This document shows, in pieces, positions 8,806 through 17,520 of a DNA stretch of 64,000 nucleotides. The notes under the pieces are model-generated. The model searched no databases. It saw only the letters and a list, made by a program, of their open reading frames with translations, and was not told where the DNA came from. The first letter of the stretch is position 1. The number at the start of each line of letters is the position of its first letter. Source of the stretch: Streptomyces sp. Ru71. GTDB taxonomy: Bacteria; Actinomycetota; Actinomycetes; Streptomycetales; Streptomycetaceae. Where the stretch lies: NCBI RefSeq assembly GCF_002920535.1, contig NZ_PQSS01000029.1:1-64000 (forward strand), in the 5' to 3' direction. A program made the position numbers and the translations under genes.

Positions 8806-9105
8806 ATGAGGCGGTGGCGGGGCGGCGGCCTGTGGGCGCTGGCATGCTCCTGCGGGCGGCGGCTGCACCGCTCCCTGGCGGCACTCGGCGCCGGCTACGC
8901 GGGCCCCGCGGTCTACTGCCAGGCGCTGCTGGCGCCTTCGCCGGCCGCGCACCTGGGTGATCCCGTCACACCGCGCGACGCGGCGGCGCCGGGCCTGACC
9001 GGTCCGCCGCCCGGGCATCCCGAGCGGCTGTGCGCGGAGCGTCCGTTGTCCGTGCAGGAACGGCGGCTCGCCCGCGACATGTGGCCGGCGCACTACCGCG
9101 ACTGA
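8806..9105 (+). CDS. Small hypothetical protein (DUF6059-like)
   Basis: 99 residues starting at ATG 8806, preceded by AAGGGGCGG. The C-terminal part GHPERLCAERPL...QERRLARDMW resembles small Streptomyces proteins often found beside antibiotic clusters (I recall them as DUF6059; family name uncertain). The N-terminus is Arg/Trp-rich, then GAGYAGPAVY, possibly membrane-associated. Function unknown. It follows the condensation-domain gene by about 200 bp in the same direction. Confidence 0.6.
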   Translation: MRRWRGGGLWALACSCGRRLHRSLAALGAGYAGPAVYCQALLAPSPAAHLGDPVTPRDAAAPGLTGPPPGHPERLCAERPLSVQERRLARDMWPAHYRD

Positions 9106-9131
9106 CAGCGGCGCTTCACCGCGCCGGGCGC

Positions 9132-9175
9132 CGCCGTCCGGTGCCGCCGGAAAACCGGCGCCCGGACGGACGGCG
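9132..9175. terminator. Imperfect hairpin between convergent genes
   Basis: GTCCG (9136-9140) can pair with CGGAC (9163-9167), and the inner CCGG-AAAA-CCGG (9147-9158) forms the loop stem. It lies between the ends of the small gene (9105) and the minus-strand NphT7 gene (9188), so it is probably a bidirectional terminator. Confidence 0.5.
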
Positions 9176-9187
9176 TGGCGGGAGGAT

Positions 9188-10180
9188 CTACCACTCGATC
9201 AGCGCGAAACTCGCGGCCATGCCCCCGCCGAAGCCGGCCAGCAGGACCAGCTCACCGGGGCGGAAGGAACCGGCGCGGACGGCCGCGTCCATGGTGATCG
9301 GGATGGAGGCGGCACCCGTGTTGCCGTAGGTCTCCACCGTCCGGTGCATGGTCGCACGCGGCAGGTGCAGCTCCTCGAAGACGGCGTCGAGCATGACGCC
9401 GTTGGCCTGGTGCGGGATGAAGTGGCTGATGTCGGCGGCCTCGACCCCGGCCTCGTGCAGGAAGTTCTTGACCAGCTGCGGCAGTTGCTCCATCACGAAG
9501 CGGCGCACCTCACGCCCGTCCATCGCGAAGTACTGCAGACTCGCGTCCAGGCCGTCCTTGTCCAGCGGCATCCGGCTGCCGCCCGCGGGCACCCGGATCA
9601 GGCCGGTGAGGTCGCCGAAGGTGTGCAGGGCGACGCGTCGCACGATCGGGCCGGCTCCGGTGGGGACGGTCGGTCCGAGGACCATCGCGCCGGCGCCGTC
9701 CCCGAAGAGGATGACCGTCTTGCGGTCGGCCGGGTTCAGGATGCGCGAGTAGACGTCCGCGCCGATGACCAGCGCGTAGCCGCCCCGGTAGACCAGGGTG
9801 CCCGCCACCGAGGACAGCGCGAACACCGTGCCGGAGCACACCGCGTTGACGTCGAAGGCCGCGGTGCCCACCGCGCCGAGGTGGTGCTGGACGTAGGCCG
9901 CCGTGGGCGGCTGCGGACGGTCCGGCGTGGAGGTGGCGACCGCGATCACGGTCAGCTGCTCGGGCGTGATGCCCGCGGCCTTCAGCGCGGCCCGCCCCGC
10001 GGCCGTGGCCAGGTCCGAGGTGGCCTGGCCGTCGGCGGCCCAGCGCCGCTGCCGGATGCCGGTCTTGCGGGTGATCCATTCGTCGTCCACACCGGCCGGT
10101 GCACCGACCTCATCGTTGGAGACGATCCGTTCCGGTACGTAGGCACCCGTACCGAGAACGCGGAACCGGACGTCGGTCAT
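9188..10180 (-). CDS. nphT7: Acetoacetyl-CoA synthase, NphT7 type (KAS III family)
   Basis: 330 residues. It condenses acetyl-CoA with malonyl-CoA to acetoacetyl-CoA, the substrate of HMG-CoA synthase, and so drives the mevalonate pathway irreversibly. The sequence follows remembered NphT7 of Streptomyces sp. CL190 almost throughout. It has Cys115 in DVNAVCSGTVF, His in PHQANG and Asn in TYGNTGAAS, the Cys-His-Asn triad of KAS III. The start MTDVRFR also matches. It is the last gene of the mevalonate block, in the CL190 order, but a strong hairpin (10227-10273) separates it from HMG-CoA synthase. It may therefore have its own promoter or be expressed by partial read-through. Confidence 0.96.
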   Translation of the reverse strand: MTDVRFRVLGTGAYVPERIVSNDEVGAPAGVDDEWITRKTGIRQRRWAADGQATSDLATAAGRAALKAAGITPEQLTVIAVATSTPDRPQPPTAAYVQHHLGAVGTAAFDVNAVCSGTVFALSSVAGTLVYRGGYALVIGADVYSRILNPADRKTVILFGDGAGAMVLGPTVPTGAGPIVRRVALHTFGDLTGLIRVPAGGSRMPLDKDGLDASLQYFAMDGREVRRFVMEQLPQLVKNFLHEAGVEAADISHFIPHQANGVMLDAVFEELHLPRATMHRTVETYGNTGAASIPITMDAAVRAGSFRPGELVLLAGFGGGMAASFALIEW

Positions 10181-10226
10181 GCGGCTGCCCTCCCCTCAGG
10201 TGGTCGTGGAATGGCTGTGCGAAGGT

Positions 10227-10273
10227 CCGGCGCGGGGTGCGCCACCAAGGAGCGGCGGCGCACCCCGCGCCGG
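10227..10273 (-). terminator. Perfect 17-bp hairpin between HMG-CoA synthase and NphT7 genes
   Basis: The arms CCGGCGCGGGGTGCGCC (10227-10243) and GGCGCACCCCGCGCCGG (10257-10273) pair perfectly around a 13-nt loop, in the 160-bp gap between two co-directional genes. There is no U-tract. It may end most mevalonate transcripts or stabilise their 3' end. Confidence 0.75.
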
Positions 10274-10340
10274 GACGAACGGGCCGTACGCGCGCGGCGT
10301 GGGGAGCCGCACGCGCACTCACCGGCCCGGCGAAGGCCCG

Positions 10341-11510
10341 TCAGCGGGCCTCGTAGAGGCGCTTGTGGCCGCTGATCCCGGCCAGCCGGAACGGGCCGGT
10401 GGTCTGCGCCTCGGTGGAGTGGTCGCCGCCGTCGGCGGGCAGCCTGCGCTCGTGCAGGTCGCGGTAGCCGGCGTAGTCGACGCTCTTGCGCCGGTCGATC
10501 ACCTGCTGGTTCTCCTCGGTGCGCAGATGCTCGCGGTAGCCGGCGACCACGGTCCCGGAGAAGAACTCCGCGACGCTGCCGGAGCCGTAGCTCAGGAAGG
10601 CGACGGACCGGCCGGTCAGGTCGTCCGCCTGGTCGAGCAGCGCGGCCAGGCCCAGGTACACCGACGCGGTGTAGCTGTTGCCGATGACGCTGTTGTACGC
10701 CGTGGTCAGGCCGAGGGCGCGCTCGATGGCGTCCTTGTCGGTGTCGTGACCGCAGAAGTTCAGCAGGTGGCGGTGGGCCTTGTAGGCCATCTTGGTGAAC
10801 GGCTGGTGGTAGACGAACGCGGCGAACTCCTCCAGCGAGCGCCCGTCCTGCTCCGCGTAGTCCTTCCAGGCGCCCTCGACGGCCTGCAGGTAGGCGTTGA
10901 TGGACTCCTGCCCGTCGACCAGGGCGGCGTCGCGGTAGTTCGGGCGCCAGAAGTCCATGACGTCGGCGGTGAACAGGCCCGACGGCTCCTCGATCCGCAC
11001 CAGGGCCGGGTCGGCGGAGACCAGCATGGCCACCGCGGCCGCGCCCTGCGTCGCCTCGCCCGGGCTGTCCAGCTCGTACTTGGAGACGTCGCTCGCCACC
11101 ACCAGGACCTGCTGCGAGGGGTCGCGGCGGACCAGGCCGATGGCGAACTGCAGGCCCGCGGTCGCCCCGTAGCAGGCCTGCTTCAGCTCGACGACCCGGC
11201 AGGCCGACTGCAGCCCGAGCAGGGAGTGCACGTACACGCCGGCCGACTTCGCCTGGTCGATGGAGGACTCCGTGGCGAACACGACCGTGCGGATGCGGCT
11301 CTTGCCGTGCCGGGCGATGATGGGCGCGGCCGCGGCGGCGCCCATGGTCACGATGTCCTCGTCGGCGGCCGGCACGCTCATCGACCGCTGCCCGATGCCC
11401 ACGTGGTACTTGCCGATGTCGGTGCCGTTGTACTCGGCGAGCGCCGTGTGCGGCAGGACGAACTCGGTGCTCGCGAACGACAGGTCGTGGATTCCGATCG
11501 ATATGGACAT
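10341..11510 (-). CDS. mvaS: Hydroxymethylglutaryl-CoA synthase
   Basis: 389 residues, the normal length for bacterial HMGS. It condenses acetoacetyl-CoA with acetyl-CoA to HMG-CoA. Catalytic Cys112 lies in VELKQACYGATAG, the acid/base Glu81 in FATESS, and the His in VYHQPFTKMAYKA. GNSYTASVYLGLAALLD and SYGSGSVAEFF near the C-terminus are also typical. The ATG at 11510 lies 3 bp after the HMG-CoA reductase stop, so translation is coupled. It is the sixth gene of the minus-strand mevalonate operon. Confidence 0.96.
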   Translation of the reverse strand: MSISIGIHDLSFASTEFVLPHTALAEYNGTDIGKYHVGIGQRSMSVPAADEDIVTMGAAAAAPIIARHGKSRIRTVVFATESSIDQAKSAGVYVHSLLGLQSACRVVELKQACYGATAGLQFAIGLVRRDPSQQVLVVASDVSKYELDSPGEATQGAAAVAMLVSADPALVRIEEPSGLFTADVMDFWRPNYRDAALVDGQESINAYLQAVEGAWKDYAEQDGRSLEEFAAFVYHQPFTKMAYKAHRHLLNFCGHDTDKDAIERALGLTTAYNSVIGNSYTASVYLGLAALLDQADDLTGRSVAFLSYGSGSVAEFFSGTVVAGYREHLRTEENQQVIDRRKSVDYAGYRDLHERRLPADGGDHSTEAQTTGPFRLAGISGHKRLYEAR

Positions 11511-11513
11511 GCC

Positions 11514-12575
11514 CTATGCACCAACCTTTGCGGTGTTGTTGTCGCGTTCCAGCTGGACGTGCGCGCGCATGAGTTCGCCGGGGTTCGTCTGCGCCGCGAG
11601 CAGGGAGAGTTCACCGCACAGCACGGTCGCGGCGGCGATGACCGCCAGCCGGCGTGCGTTCTCCCCGGGTTCGCGCTCCTCCAGGCAGCCGAGCCGGGTC
11701 AGGTTCGTCTCCACGAAGCCCAGGCCCTTGCCGTTGCCGACCGTGCCCATGATCAGGTTGGGCAGGGTGCAGGCGAAGTACAGGTCGCCGTCGCGGTCCT
11801 CGGCCATGACGACGCCCTGCGAACCCTCGACGATGTTGGCCGCGTCCTGGCCCGTGGCCAGGTAGAACCCGAGCAGCATGTTCGCGAAGTGGGCGTTCGC
11901 CGAGCGGATGCCGCCGGCGAGGAGGGTGCCGAGGAGGTTCTTGCGGATGTTCAGCTCGACGATCTTGGCGGCCGTGGTGTGCAGGACGCCCTCCACCACG
12001 TCACGCGGCACGAGCAGCTCCGTGACCACGTTCTTGCCGCGGCCGAGGATGCCGTTGATCGCGGTCGCCTTCTTGTCCGTGCAGTAGTTGCCCGAGATCG
12101 ACCCGTAGGAGATGCCGGGGATGGTCTCCAGCAGGTGCTTGAGCAGGGCGTCCGAGGCGAGCGTGGCCATGTTGTGCCCGGAGGCGTCGCCGGTGGCGAA
12201 CTCGAACCGCAGGAACAGCAGGTTGGCGTTGATCTCGTGCCGGATGCCGATGAGCCGGGCGAAGCGGCTGCAGCCGCGCACCACTTCCTGCAGCTCGTCG
12301 GTGCGGGACTCGATGGTCCGGGCGGCGGTGAGCGCGGTCTGCGCGTCCGTCGCCTCCACCAGCACCGAGCGGGTCATCCGCTCGTCGACCAGGGTGGCGA
12401 CGATGCCCTGCTCGGCCAGCATGGACACCTTCGCGCCGCGGCCCACCGAGGGCCACAGCGGCGACTCGTAGGTGGCGAGCGGCACCTGTGTCTCGGTGGT
12501 GGCGACGTTCCCCGAAATGCGAAGGGGTCCCACCCAGCGCATCGGGACCCCGGCTATGGCGTGTGTGTCGGTCAT
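11514..12575 (-). CDS. mvaA: HMG-CoA reductase (class I type, NADPH)
   Basis: 353 residues, like the CL190-type Streptomyces enzyme. It reduces HMG-CoA to mevalonate with two NADPH. Key motifs are GDASGHNMA (dinucleotide loop, related to GDAMGMN), TDKKATAIN with the catalytic Lys, and AEDRDGDLYFACTLPN. There is no membrane domain, as expected in bacteria. The ATG overlaps the isomerase stop as ATGA (12572-12575), which fixes the start; the longer open frame reads through the isomerase gene and is not coding. Confidence 0.95.
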   Translation of the reverse strand: MTDTHAIAGVPMRWVGPLRISGNVATTETQVPLATYESPLWPSVGRGAKVSMLAEQGIVATLVDERMTRSVLVEATDAQTALTAARTIESRTDELQEVVRGCSRFARLIGIRHEINANLLFLRFEFATGDASGHNMATLASDALLKHLLETIPGISYGSISGNYCTDKKATAINGILGRGKNVVTELLVPRDVVEGVLHTTAAKIVELNIRKNLLGTLLAGGIRSANAHFANMLLGFYLATGQDAANIVEGSQGVVMAEDRDGDLYFACTLPNLIMGTVGNGKGLGFVETNLTRLGCLEEREPGENARRLAVIAAATVLCGELSLLAAQTNPGELMRAHVQLERDNNTAKVGA

Positions 12576-13663
12576 CGTGTGCTTCCCGTCATCTCGTGGA
12601 GGGCCTCGACGGAGCTGGACCGCTGGGCGAGTCGCCGCGTGTCGATGCCCCGGTCGGCGCAGAAGGAACGAAGCTCGCCGTGGATCAGCAGATCGCAGCG
12701 GGTGAGGTCGGCGGGGGTGCGCGCGCCGAGCATGGTCTGCAGCGCCGCCAGCTGGTCCAGCCAGGTGGTGATCTGCGCGACGAGCGCCGGGACGCCGCCG
12801 TCGAGCAGGGTGCGCAGGAATCCCGCGGACGAGCCGACCGCGCGGGCGCCGAGCGCCAGTGCGCGGGCCACGTCCAGCGGGTGGCGTACGCCGCCGGAGG
12901 CGAGGACGGGCAGGCCGACGTCCTGCGCGTCCAGCAGGCAGGCGGCGGTGGACTGCCCCCAGCCGTGCAGGAAGGCGTAGTCGGCGAGGTCCCGGCGGCC
13001 GTTCTCGATGCGGGCGAAGTCCGTCCCGCCGCGGCCGCTGACGTCCGCCGCCGCCACGCCCAGGTTCTGCAGCGTCAGGATGGTCTGCCGGCTCAGCCCG
13101 TTGCCGACCTCCTTGACGATCACCGGGATGTCGACGGCCGCCGCGATCTTCTCGATCTGCGGACCCCAGGAGGCGAACGACCGGTCGCCCTCCGGCATCG
13201 GCGTCTCCTGCGCCGTGTTGATGTGGATCTGCAGCGCGTTCGCCTCCAGCAGGTCGATGGCACGCCGCGCGTTGTCGACCGACGTCGTCGCGTTGATGTT
13301 GGCCATCACGAACCCGTCCGGGTTCTCCTCTCGCAGGACGCGGAACGTGCCGGCGCACGAGGGGTCCTTGAGGTAGGCGTTCATGGAGCCCGACGCGATG
13401 GGCACCCCGGTCTCGCGGGCGGCGGTGGCCAGGTCCCGGTTGATCTCGCCCGTCTTGACGCTGCCGCCGGTCATCGCGTTGATGTAGATCGGCACCTGCC
13501 AGGCGATGCCCGCGAAGGACGTGCCCAGGGACACGTCCGGGCGGTCGATGCCGGCCAGGGCGTGATGGACGAAGGCCACCTCGTCGAACTGGTTGCGTCC
13601 GCTGTGCGCGTGATGCTGCTCGATGGCGAGGCGGACGTGGTCGTCCTTGCGTTGAGCGCTCAT
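12572..13663 (-). CDS. fni: Isopentenyl-diphosphate delta-isomerase, type 2 (FMN/NADPH)
   Basis: 363 residues. It interconverts IPP and DMAPP using reduced FMN and Mg2+. Motifs: RKDDHVRLA at the N-terminus, INAMTGGS (FMN/substrate), IVKEVGNGLS, DVSGRGGTDFA, and LASGGVRHPLDVARALALGA (phosphate binding). The ATG at 13663 overlaps the phosphomevalonate kinase stop (ATGA). Type 2 isomerases are typical of Streptomyces mevalonate operons. Confidence 0.96.
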   Translation of the reverse strand: MSAQRKDDHVRLAIEQHHAHSGRNQFDEVAFVHHALAGIDRPDVSLGTSFAGIAWQVPIYINAMTGGSVKTGEINRDLATAARETGVPIASGSMNAYLKDPSCAGTFRVLREENPDGFVMANINATTSVDNARRAIDLLEANALQIHINTAQETPMPEGDRSFASWGPQIEKIAAAVDIPVIVKEVGNGLSRQTILTLQNLGVAAADVSGRGGTDFARIENGRRDLADYAFLHGWGQSTAACLLDAQDVGLPVLASGGVRHPLDVARALALGARAVGSSAGFLRTLLDGGVPALVAQITTWLDQLAALQTMLGARTPADLTRCDLLIHGELRSFCADRGIDTRRLAQRSSSVEALHEMTGSTR

Positions 13664-14790
13664 TCCTCGATCCCTTCCAGGGCGGGGCGGACGGGCAGGG
13701 GCAGCACCCCGTCGCTCTCCCACCGTTGCCGTACGTGTGTGATGTCCCGCGACGCCTCGGCGTCCAGCAGGGCGATGCCGCAGTCGCCGCCCCCCGCCCC
13801 CGACGGCTTGGCCGCGCCGCCGACGGCCTCGGCGGCGTCGCACAGCGCTTCGAGCCGGGGCGTGAAGATGCCGAGACCGACCTCGTCGTCCAGGCGGGCC
13901 AGCTCCGTGCGGGCCCGGCGGATCTGCTGCTTCAGGCCCGCCGGGTCGCCGGCCTCAAGCGCGTCGATCGCCGAGCGCACACAGTCGGTCGTGGTCTGCA
14001 CGAACCTCTGGTGGGAGGCGGTGCCCCGCCAGGTGCGGCGGTGCAGATCGGACACCAGGGACGCGGTGGAGGCGGGCTCCCCGGTCCAGCCGACCTCCAG
14101 CGACACCCCCGTCGGCGGCGGCAGCCGGCGCACCGAGTGACCCGGCCAGGGCGCGCTGAGCGTCCTGTCCACCCCGAGGCGGCGGGCCAGGTCCAGCACG
14201 AAGGCCCGGTCGGGTGCCTGGTAGGCGATCCAGCCGCCCCAGGTGCTGGCGGCGAGGTCGCCGCCGGAGCCCTTGGGGTCGAGTTCGGCCGTGGCGAGCA
14301 TGGCCAGCCGGAACTGCTCGTCGTTCGACAGCTGAAGTCCGCAGAAGGACGCCACGGCCGCCACCGTCGCCACGGTCACCGCACCGCTGGAGCCCAGACC
14401 GTACTTGCGGCCGCCGTCATGCAGACGGCTGCCGACCGAGACGTCCAGCGCGGGCACCGGCAGGCCGCGTTCGGCCAGCAGCCGGCCCACGGTCTCGATC
14501 GCCGACACCACGTGCGCCAGGGCGCCGCGTGCCCGCCCGGCGTCGCTCGCGCCGCACACGACGAGCCGGCCCTCGTGCCACCGCCAGCCCACGGGCCGCG
14601 CCAGGAGATCGGAGGAGACGACGACGTCGGCCGCGCCGGCGCCGGGGCCGGGCTCGGCCACGGTGACGGTGACCCGCCGGTCGACCGCGACGAGGATCGC
14701 CGGGGTGCCCGGCTCCACCACCGCGTACTCGCCGGCGACGAACAGCTTGCCCGGCGCGTGCCGGACCACCGTGCGCTGACGGGTCCTCAC
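13660..14790 (-). CDS. mvaK2: Phosphomevalonate kinase
   Basis: 376 residues, GHMP kinase family. It phosphorylates 5-phosphomevalonate to the diphosphate. The N-terminus RHAPGKLFVAGEYAVVEPG, the ATP loop YGLGSSGAVTVA and the C-terminal PSGAGGGDCGIALL are the three GHMP motifs. The start is taken as GTG 14790, which overlaps the MDC stop as GTGA and matches the N-terminus of the CL190 enzyme. Confidence 0.95.
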   Translation of the reverse strand: MRTRQRTVVRHAPGKLFVAGEYAVVEPGTPAILVAVDRRVTVTVAEPGPGAGAADVVVSSDLLARPVGWRWHEGRLVVCGASDAGRARGALAHVVSAIETVGRLLAERGLPVPALDVSVGSRLHDGGRKYGLGSSGAVTVATVAAVASFCGLQLSNDEQFRLAMLATAELDPKGSGGDLAASTWGGWIAYQAPDRAFVLDLARRLGVDRTLSAPWPGHSVRRLPPPTGVSLEVGWTGEPASTASLVSDLHRRTWRGTASHQRFVQTTTDCVRSAIDALEAGDPAGLKQQIRRARTELARLDDEVGLGIFTPRLEALCDAAEAVGGAAKPSGAGGGDCGIALLDAEASRDITHVRQRWESDGVLPLPVRPALEGIEE

Positions 14791-15842
14791 GCGTCCTCGC
14801 CCAGCAGGCGGGCGCCGGGTCCCGGACCGGCGACGAGCACCGTGCCCTGCGGGGCGGCGTCGCGGACGGCCGCCGCGACGCGCTCGGCGTCCGCACGCCG
14901 GCACAGCACCTTCACGTTGGGCCCGGCGTCCATGGTCGCGTAGGCCAGGACACCGTCCCGCCGCAGCTGCAGCACACTGTCGAGCACGGTCACCGAGGCC
15001 GCCGACAGGTAGCGCACCGCGGGACGCGCCGCCAGCATCGTGGCGTGCATGCCGAGCGCGTTGCGCTCCGCGATCTCCCCCACGGCCTGGAGGTCGCCGC
15101 GCAGCAGCGCCGCGCGCATGTCCGTCAGGTCGTCCTTGCTGGAGGCGGCCCACGGCCGGTACAGCGGCGAGGTGTCGACCGTGCGGCGCATGGCCTCCCG
15201 GCTGGAGACGTCCTTGGGCCCGGCGTTGACCACGGCGACGACCAGGGCCGGGTCGATGTCGGCCGTGGGCACCGGCTCGGCGTAGGAGGCGAGGTCCGCC
15301 TCCTCGGCCGGGCCGGATTCGGGGCCTGCGTGCCAGACGGCGAAGCCGCCGAAGACCGACCGGGAGGCCGACCCGGACCCGCGCCGCGCCAGCCGGGACA
15401 GGGCGGCGGCGTCCAGGTCGAGGCCGTAGGCGGCGGCCGCGGCCACGGCGAGGGCGGCGAACCCGCTGGCGGAGGAGGCGAGTCCGGCCCCGGTGGGCAC
15501 GGTGTTCCTGGTGTCCACGACCGCTCGCTCCGGGCGCCCGGCCGTCTCCCGCACCAGCTGCAGGAAGGCGGTGATGCGGCGCAGCGCCTCACCCGTGGCC
15601 GGGGCGCCGTTGAGCTCGGCCGTGTCGTGCTCGGCCGCCGGATCGAGCCGGACCCGCGTGGTCGTGGGGAACACGTCGAGTGTCATCGACAGGCTGGACG
15701 TCCAGGGCAGGACGAGACGCTCGTCGCGCTTGCCCCAGTACTTGATCAGCGCGATGTTCGGGTGTGCGACGGCGGTGGCGCTCGCGTGGGCGCCCTGCCG
15801 CTGCGGCCTGATCGCCGTGGTGGTCGGGTGGTCACTGAGCAT
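14787..15842 (-). CDS. mvaD: Diphosphomevalonate decarboxylase
   Basis: 351 residues. It converts mevalonate diphosphate to IPP by ATP-dependent decarboxylation. The family signature NIALIKYWGKRDE is at about residues 29-41, the ATP loop TGAGLASSASGFAALA at about 117-132, and TMDAGPNVKVLC near the C-terminus. The catalytic Asp lies in the DAGPN segment. The ATG at 15842 lies 11 bp inside the mevalonate kinase gene, so the two are translationally coupled. The N-terminal 25 residues are variable. Confidence 0.95.
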   Translation of the reverse strand: MLSDHPTTTAIRPQRQGAHASATAVAHPNIALIKYWGKRDERLVLPWTSSLSMTLDVFPTTTRVRLDPAAEHDTAELNGAPATGEALRRITAFLQLVRETAGRPERAVVDTRNTVPTGAGLASSASGFAALAVAAAAAYGLDLDAAALSRLARRGSGSASRSVFGGFAVWHAGPESGPAEEADLASYAEPVPTADIDPALVVAVVNAGPKDVSSREAMRRTVDTSPLYRPWAASSKDDLTDMRAALLRGDLQAVGEIAERNALGMHATMLAARPAVRYLSAASVTVLDSVLQLRRDGVLAYATMDAGPNVKVLCRRADAERVAAAVRDAAPQGTVLVAGPGPGARLLGEDA

Positions 15843-16920
15843 GGTTGTCGAGCCCCTTCAGCGGTACGACCCAGGTCTGTACGGCGCCGGCCTCGTGCAG
15901 CTGCCGGGTGACCTCCCGGGCGTCTTCGGGCCGGGTCTGTGCGATGACGCAGCCGCCCAGACCACCACCGGTGATCTTGGCTCCGAGGCTGCCTGCCTTC
16001 AGTGCGGCGCCGACCAGCTCGTCGATCCGCTCGGTGCTGAGGCCGGCCGCGCGCATCAGCTCGTGATAGTCCGTCAGCCGTTCGCCGAGATCCTCGGCTC
16101 TGCCCTCGGCGAGGGCCTTGCGGGCCGCCTCGGTCAGCTCCGAGGCCCGGCCGACGAAGCTCTCCTGCGCTCCGCCGCGGCGCCTGAAGCCCTCCCGCAG
16201 CAGTTCGACGGCTTCCTTGGTGCTGCCCGGCACGCCGCTGTCGGCGACGATGAACAAGCCGTCGCAGCCGATGGCCACCGGCTCGGTGCGGCCCGCCTGG
16301 AACAGCAGCGGATGGGGTGCGCCGACGGTCTTGGCGTCCACGCCGCTGGCCCGGCCGTGTGCCATGTTCTCGGCCGTCTGCACCAGGTCGAACACCGTGT
16401 CCTCGGACAGTTCGCGGCCGAAGAGGTCGGCCAGGGCGAGGACGATCGCGCGGGAGCTGGCCGCGCTGGAGCCGAGGCCCCGGCCGTGCGGGACGGCACC
16501 GTCCAGGATCACGTCCAGGTGCGGCCCGCCCGTCACCCCCATGAGCGTCTTGAACTCCCGGGTCAGCCGGCGCAGGCCGTCGGAGGCCTGGGTCACCAGG
16601 GCCCGTGAGGCGGAACCGGTCATCGTGTACGACAGGTCGTCCTGACCGTCGCAGGCCCGGGACGACCACCCGGCGCTTGCCGTGACCGCGAGCTGAGGAA
16701 TCGGAAGGGCGAGCGCCGGCGCTCCGTAGACGACGGCATGCTCCCCCAGCAGGATGGCTTTGGCGTGGGCGCGACCGATGCCGACCGAGCGGACCCGGCG
16801 GCCTTCTGATAACCCCTCCGCTGAGGTCGGTAGAGTCAACGCACTCAGCTCCCTTTGTCTGTTCTGCGTGCAGATCGCGTGGTCATGGGATCGCTTCGTC
16901 CAGAGTTCTGAGATAGGCAT
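15832..16920 (-). CDS. mvaK1: Mevalonate kinase
   Basis: First gene of the mevalonate operon, GHMP family; it phosphorylates mevalonate. Motifs: GRAHAKAILLGEHAVVYG, PHGRGLGSSAASSRA (ATP) and GAKITGGGLGGCVIA. The end LKGLDNHAQ is identical to my recollection of the CL190 enzyme. The start is uncertain. ATG 16920 (362 residues) lacks a ribosome site. TTG 16839 (335 residues) has AAAGGGAG at a good distance and begins just before the conserved core. Transcription probably starts from the promoter module at 17156-17254, leaving a leader of about 280-360 nt. Confidence 0.94.
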   Translation of the reverse strand: MPISELWTKRSHDHAICTQNRQRELSALTLPTSAEGLSEGRRVRSVGIGRAHAKAILLGEHAVVYGAPALALPIPQLAVTASAGWSSRACDGQDDLSYTMTGSASRALVTQASDGLRRLTREFKTLMGVTGGPHLDVILDGAVPHGRGLGSSAASSRAIVLALADLFGRELSEDTVFDLVQTAENMAHGRASGVDAKTVGAPHPLLFQAGRTEPVAIGCDGLFIVADSGVPGSTKEAVELLREGFRRRGGAQESFVGRASELTEAARKALAEGRAEDLGERLTDYHELMRAAGLSTERIDELVGAALKAGSLGAKITGGGLGGCVIAQTRPEDAREVTRQLHEAGAVQTWVVPLKGLDNHAQ

Positions 16921-17155
16921 GAAGCAGGACGCCAGATGCGTGCGCCGCTCGCTGCGAGGGCACGGAGCGTCAACCGCCGTACGACGACCTGGCATGGCGC
17001 GGGCCGGGTGTGGGGGCGCGCGGGCTTACGTCGTGGCGAAGGGCGTCGGGCATCGACGCACAGCACCTGAAGCGAGCGGTTGCTCGGACACGGAAGAAAA
17101 CGGATGCCGTACGCGCAAGGACACGGTCCCTGGGCGGCTCAGCGGCGGGTACGGC

Positions 17156-17254
17156 ACGCGATCCACTGCCTCGCAGCAAATTTTGGGCAGGGTGGGCGTG
17201 GGTAGATAGTGACACGGGGGTTCCTCCGGCGCCAACACCCCGCAGAAGTGACCT
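17156..17254 (-). promoter_or_regulatory. Shared promoter module, copy C, driving the mevalonate operon
   Basis: Read on the minus strand: AGGTCACT (17254-17247), TTGGCGC (17235-17229), GTGTCACTAT (17215-17206), CCCTGCCCAAAATTTGCTG, GGCAGTGG and ATCGCGT (17162-17156). The same order and spacing recur at 22631-22730 and 36875-36972. The GGTCAC-to-TGTCAC distance is 39-41 bp in all three. CACTAT may be the -10. A small dyad (GCTGC-GAG-GCAG) lies in the probable leader. It occupies the 600-bp gap between the divergent mevalonate operon and the SARP at 17521. Confidence 0.75.
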
Positions 17255-17343
17255 GGGCCACGGCCGCGCGCCGCGCCGTCGCCCGGCCCCGGGGCTGCCG
17301 CGTTCGGGCGCCGGCCGCGCCCTGAGCGTGGGTGGAGGATCGA

Positions 17344-17383
17344 TTGGCGACGGCTTGACGCCCACCTGGTGGTGGCTTGGCGC
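17344..17383 (+). promoter_or_regulatory. Four tandem TTGGCGC-type repeats at exact 11-bp spacing (SARP operator)
   Basis: TTGGCGA at 17344, TTGACGC at 17355, CTGGTGG at 17366 and TTGGCGC at 17377 on the plus strand, about 140 bp ahead of the SARP gene at 17521. Heptamer repeats with 11-bp period, on one face of the helix, are the known architecture of SARP binding sites. Confidence 0.75.
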
Positions 17384-17520
17384 CCAGGCCCTCGGCCCGT
17401 AGGGTCGCGCACACCGGCGGCCCGGCGAGGCGAAGGGGACCCCGGCGGGTGGTCCGCCGACGCAGTCCGCGCGAGGCCTGTCGATGGCCGCAGCGGGCCA
17501 TGAAATGGGGGTTTTCACGG

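Noticed and set aside
4324..9093. Very long minus-strand open frame (about 1,590 codons) opposite the condensation-domain gene
   Set aside because: It is a shadow of high GC third positions: low-complexity Arg/Gly/Pro/Val-rich translation, no domain, and no ribosome site. The plus-strand frame has recognisable motifs.
10179..12980. Plus-strand open frame of over 900 codons opposite HMGS and HMGR
   Set aside because: It is antisense to enzymes with intact catalytic motifs, and its product is compositionally biased with no start signal.
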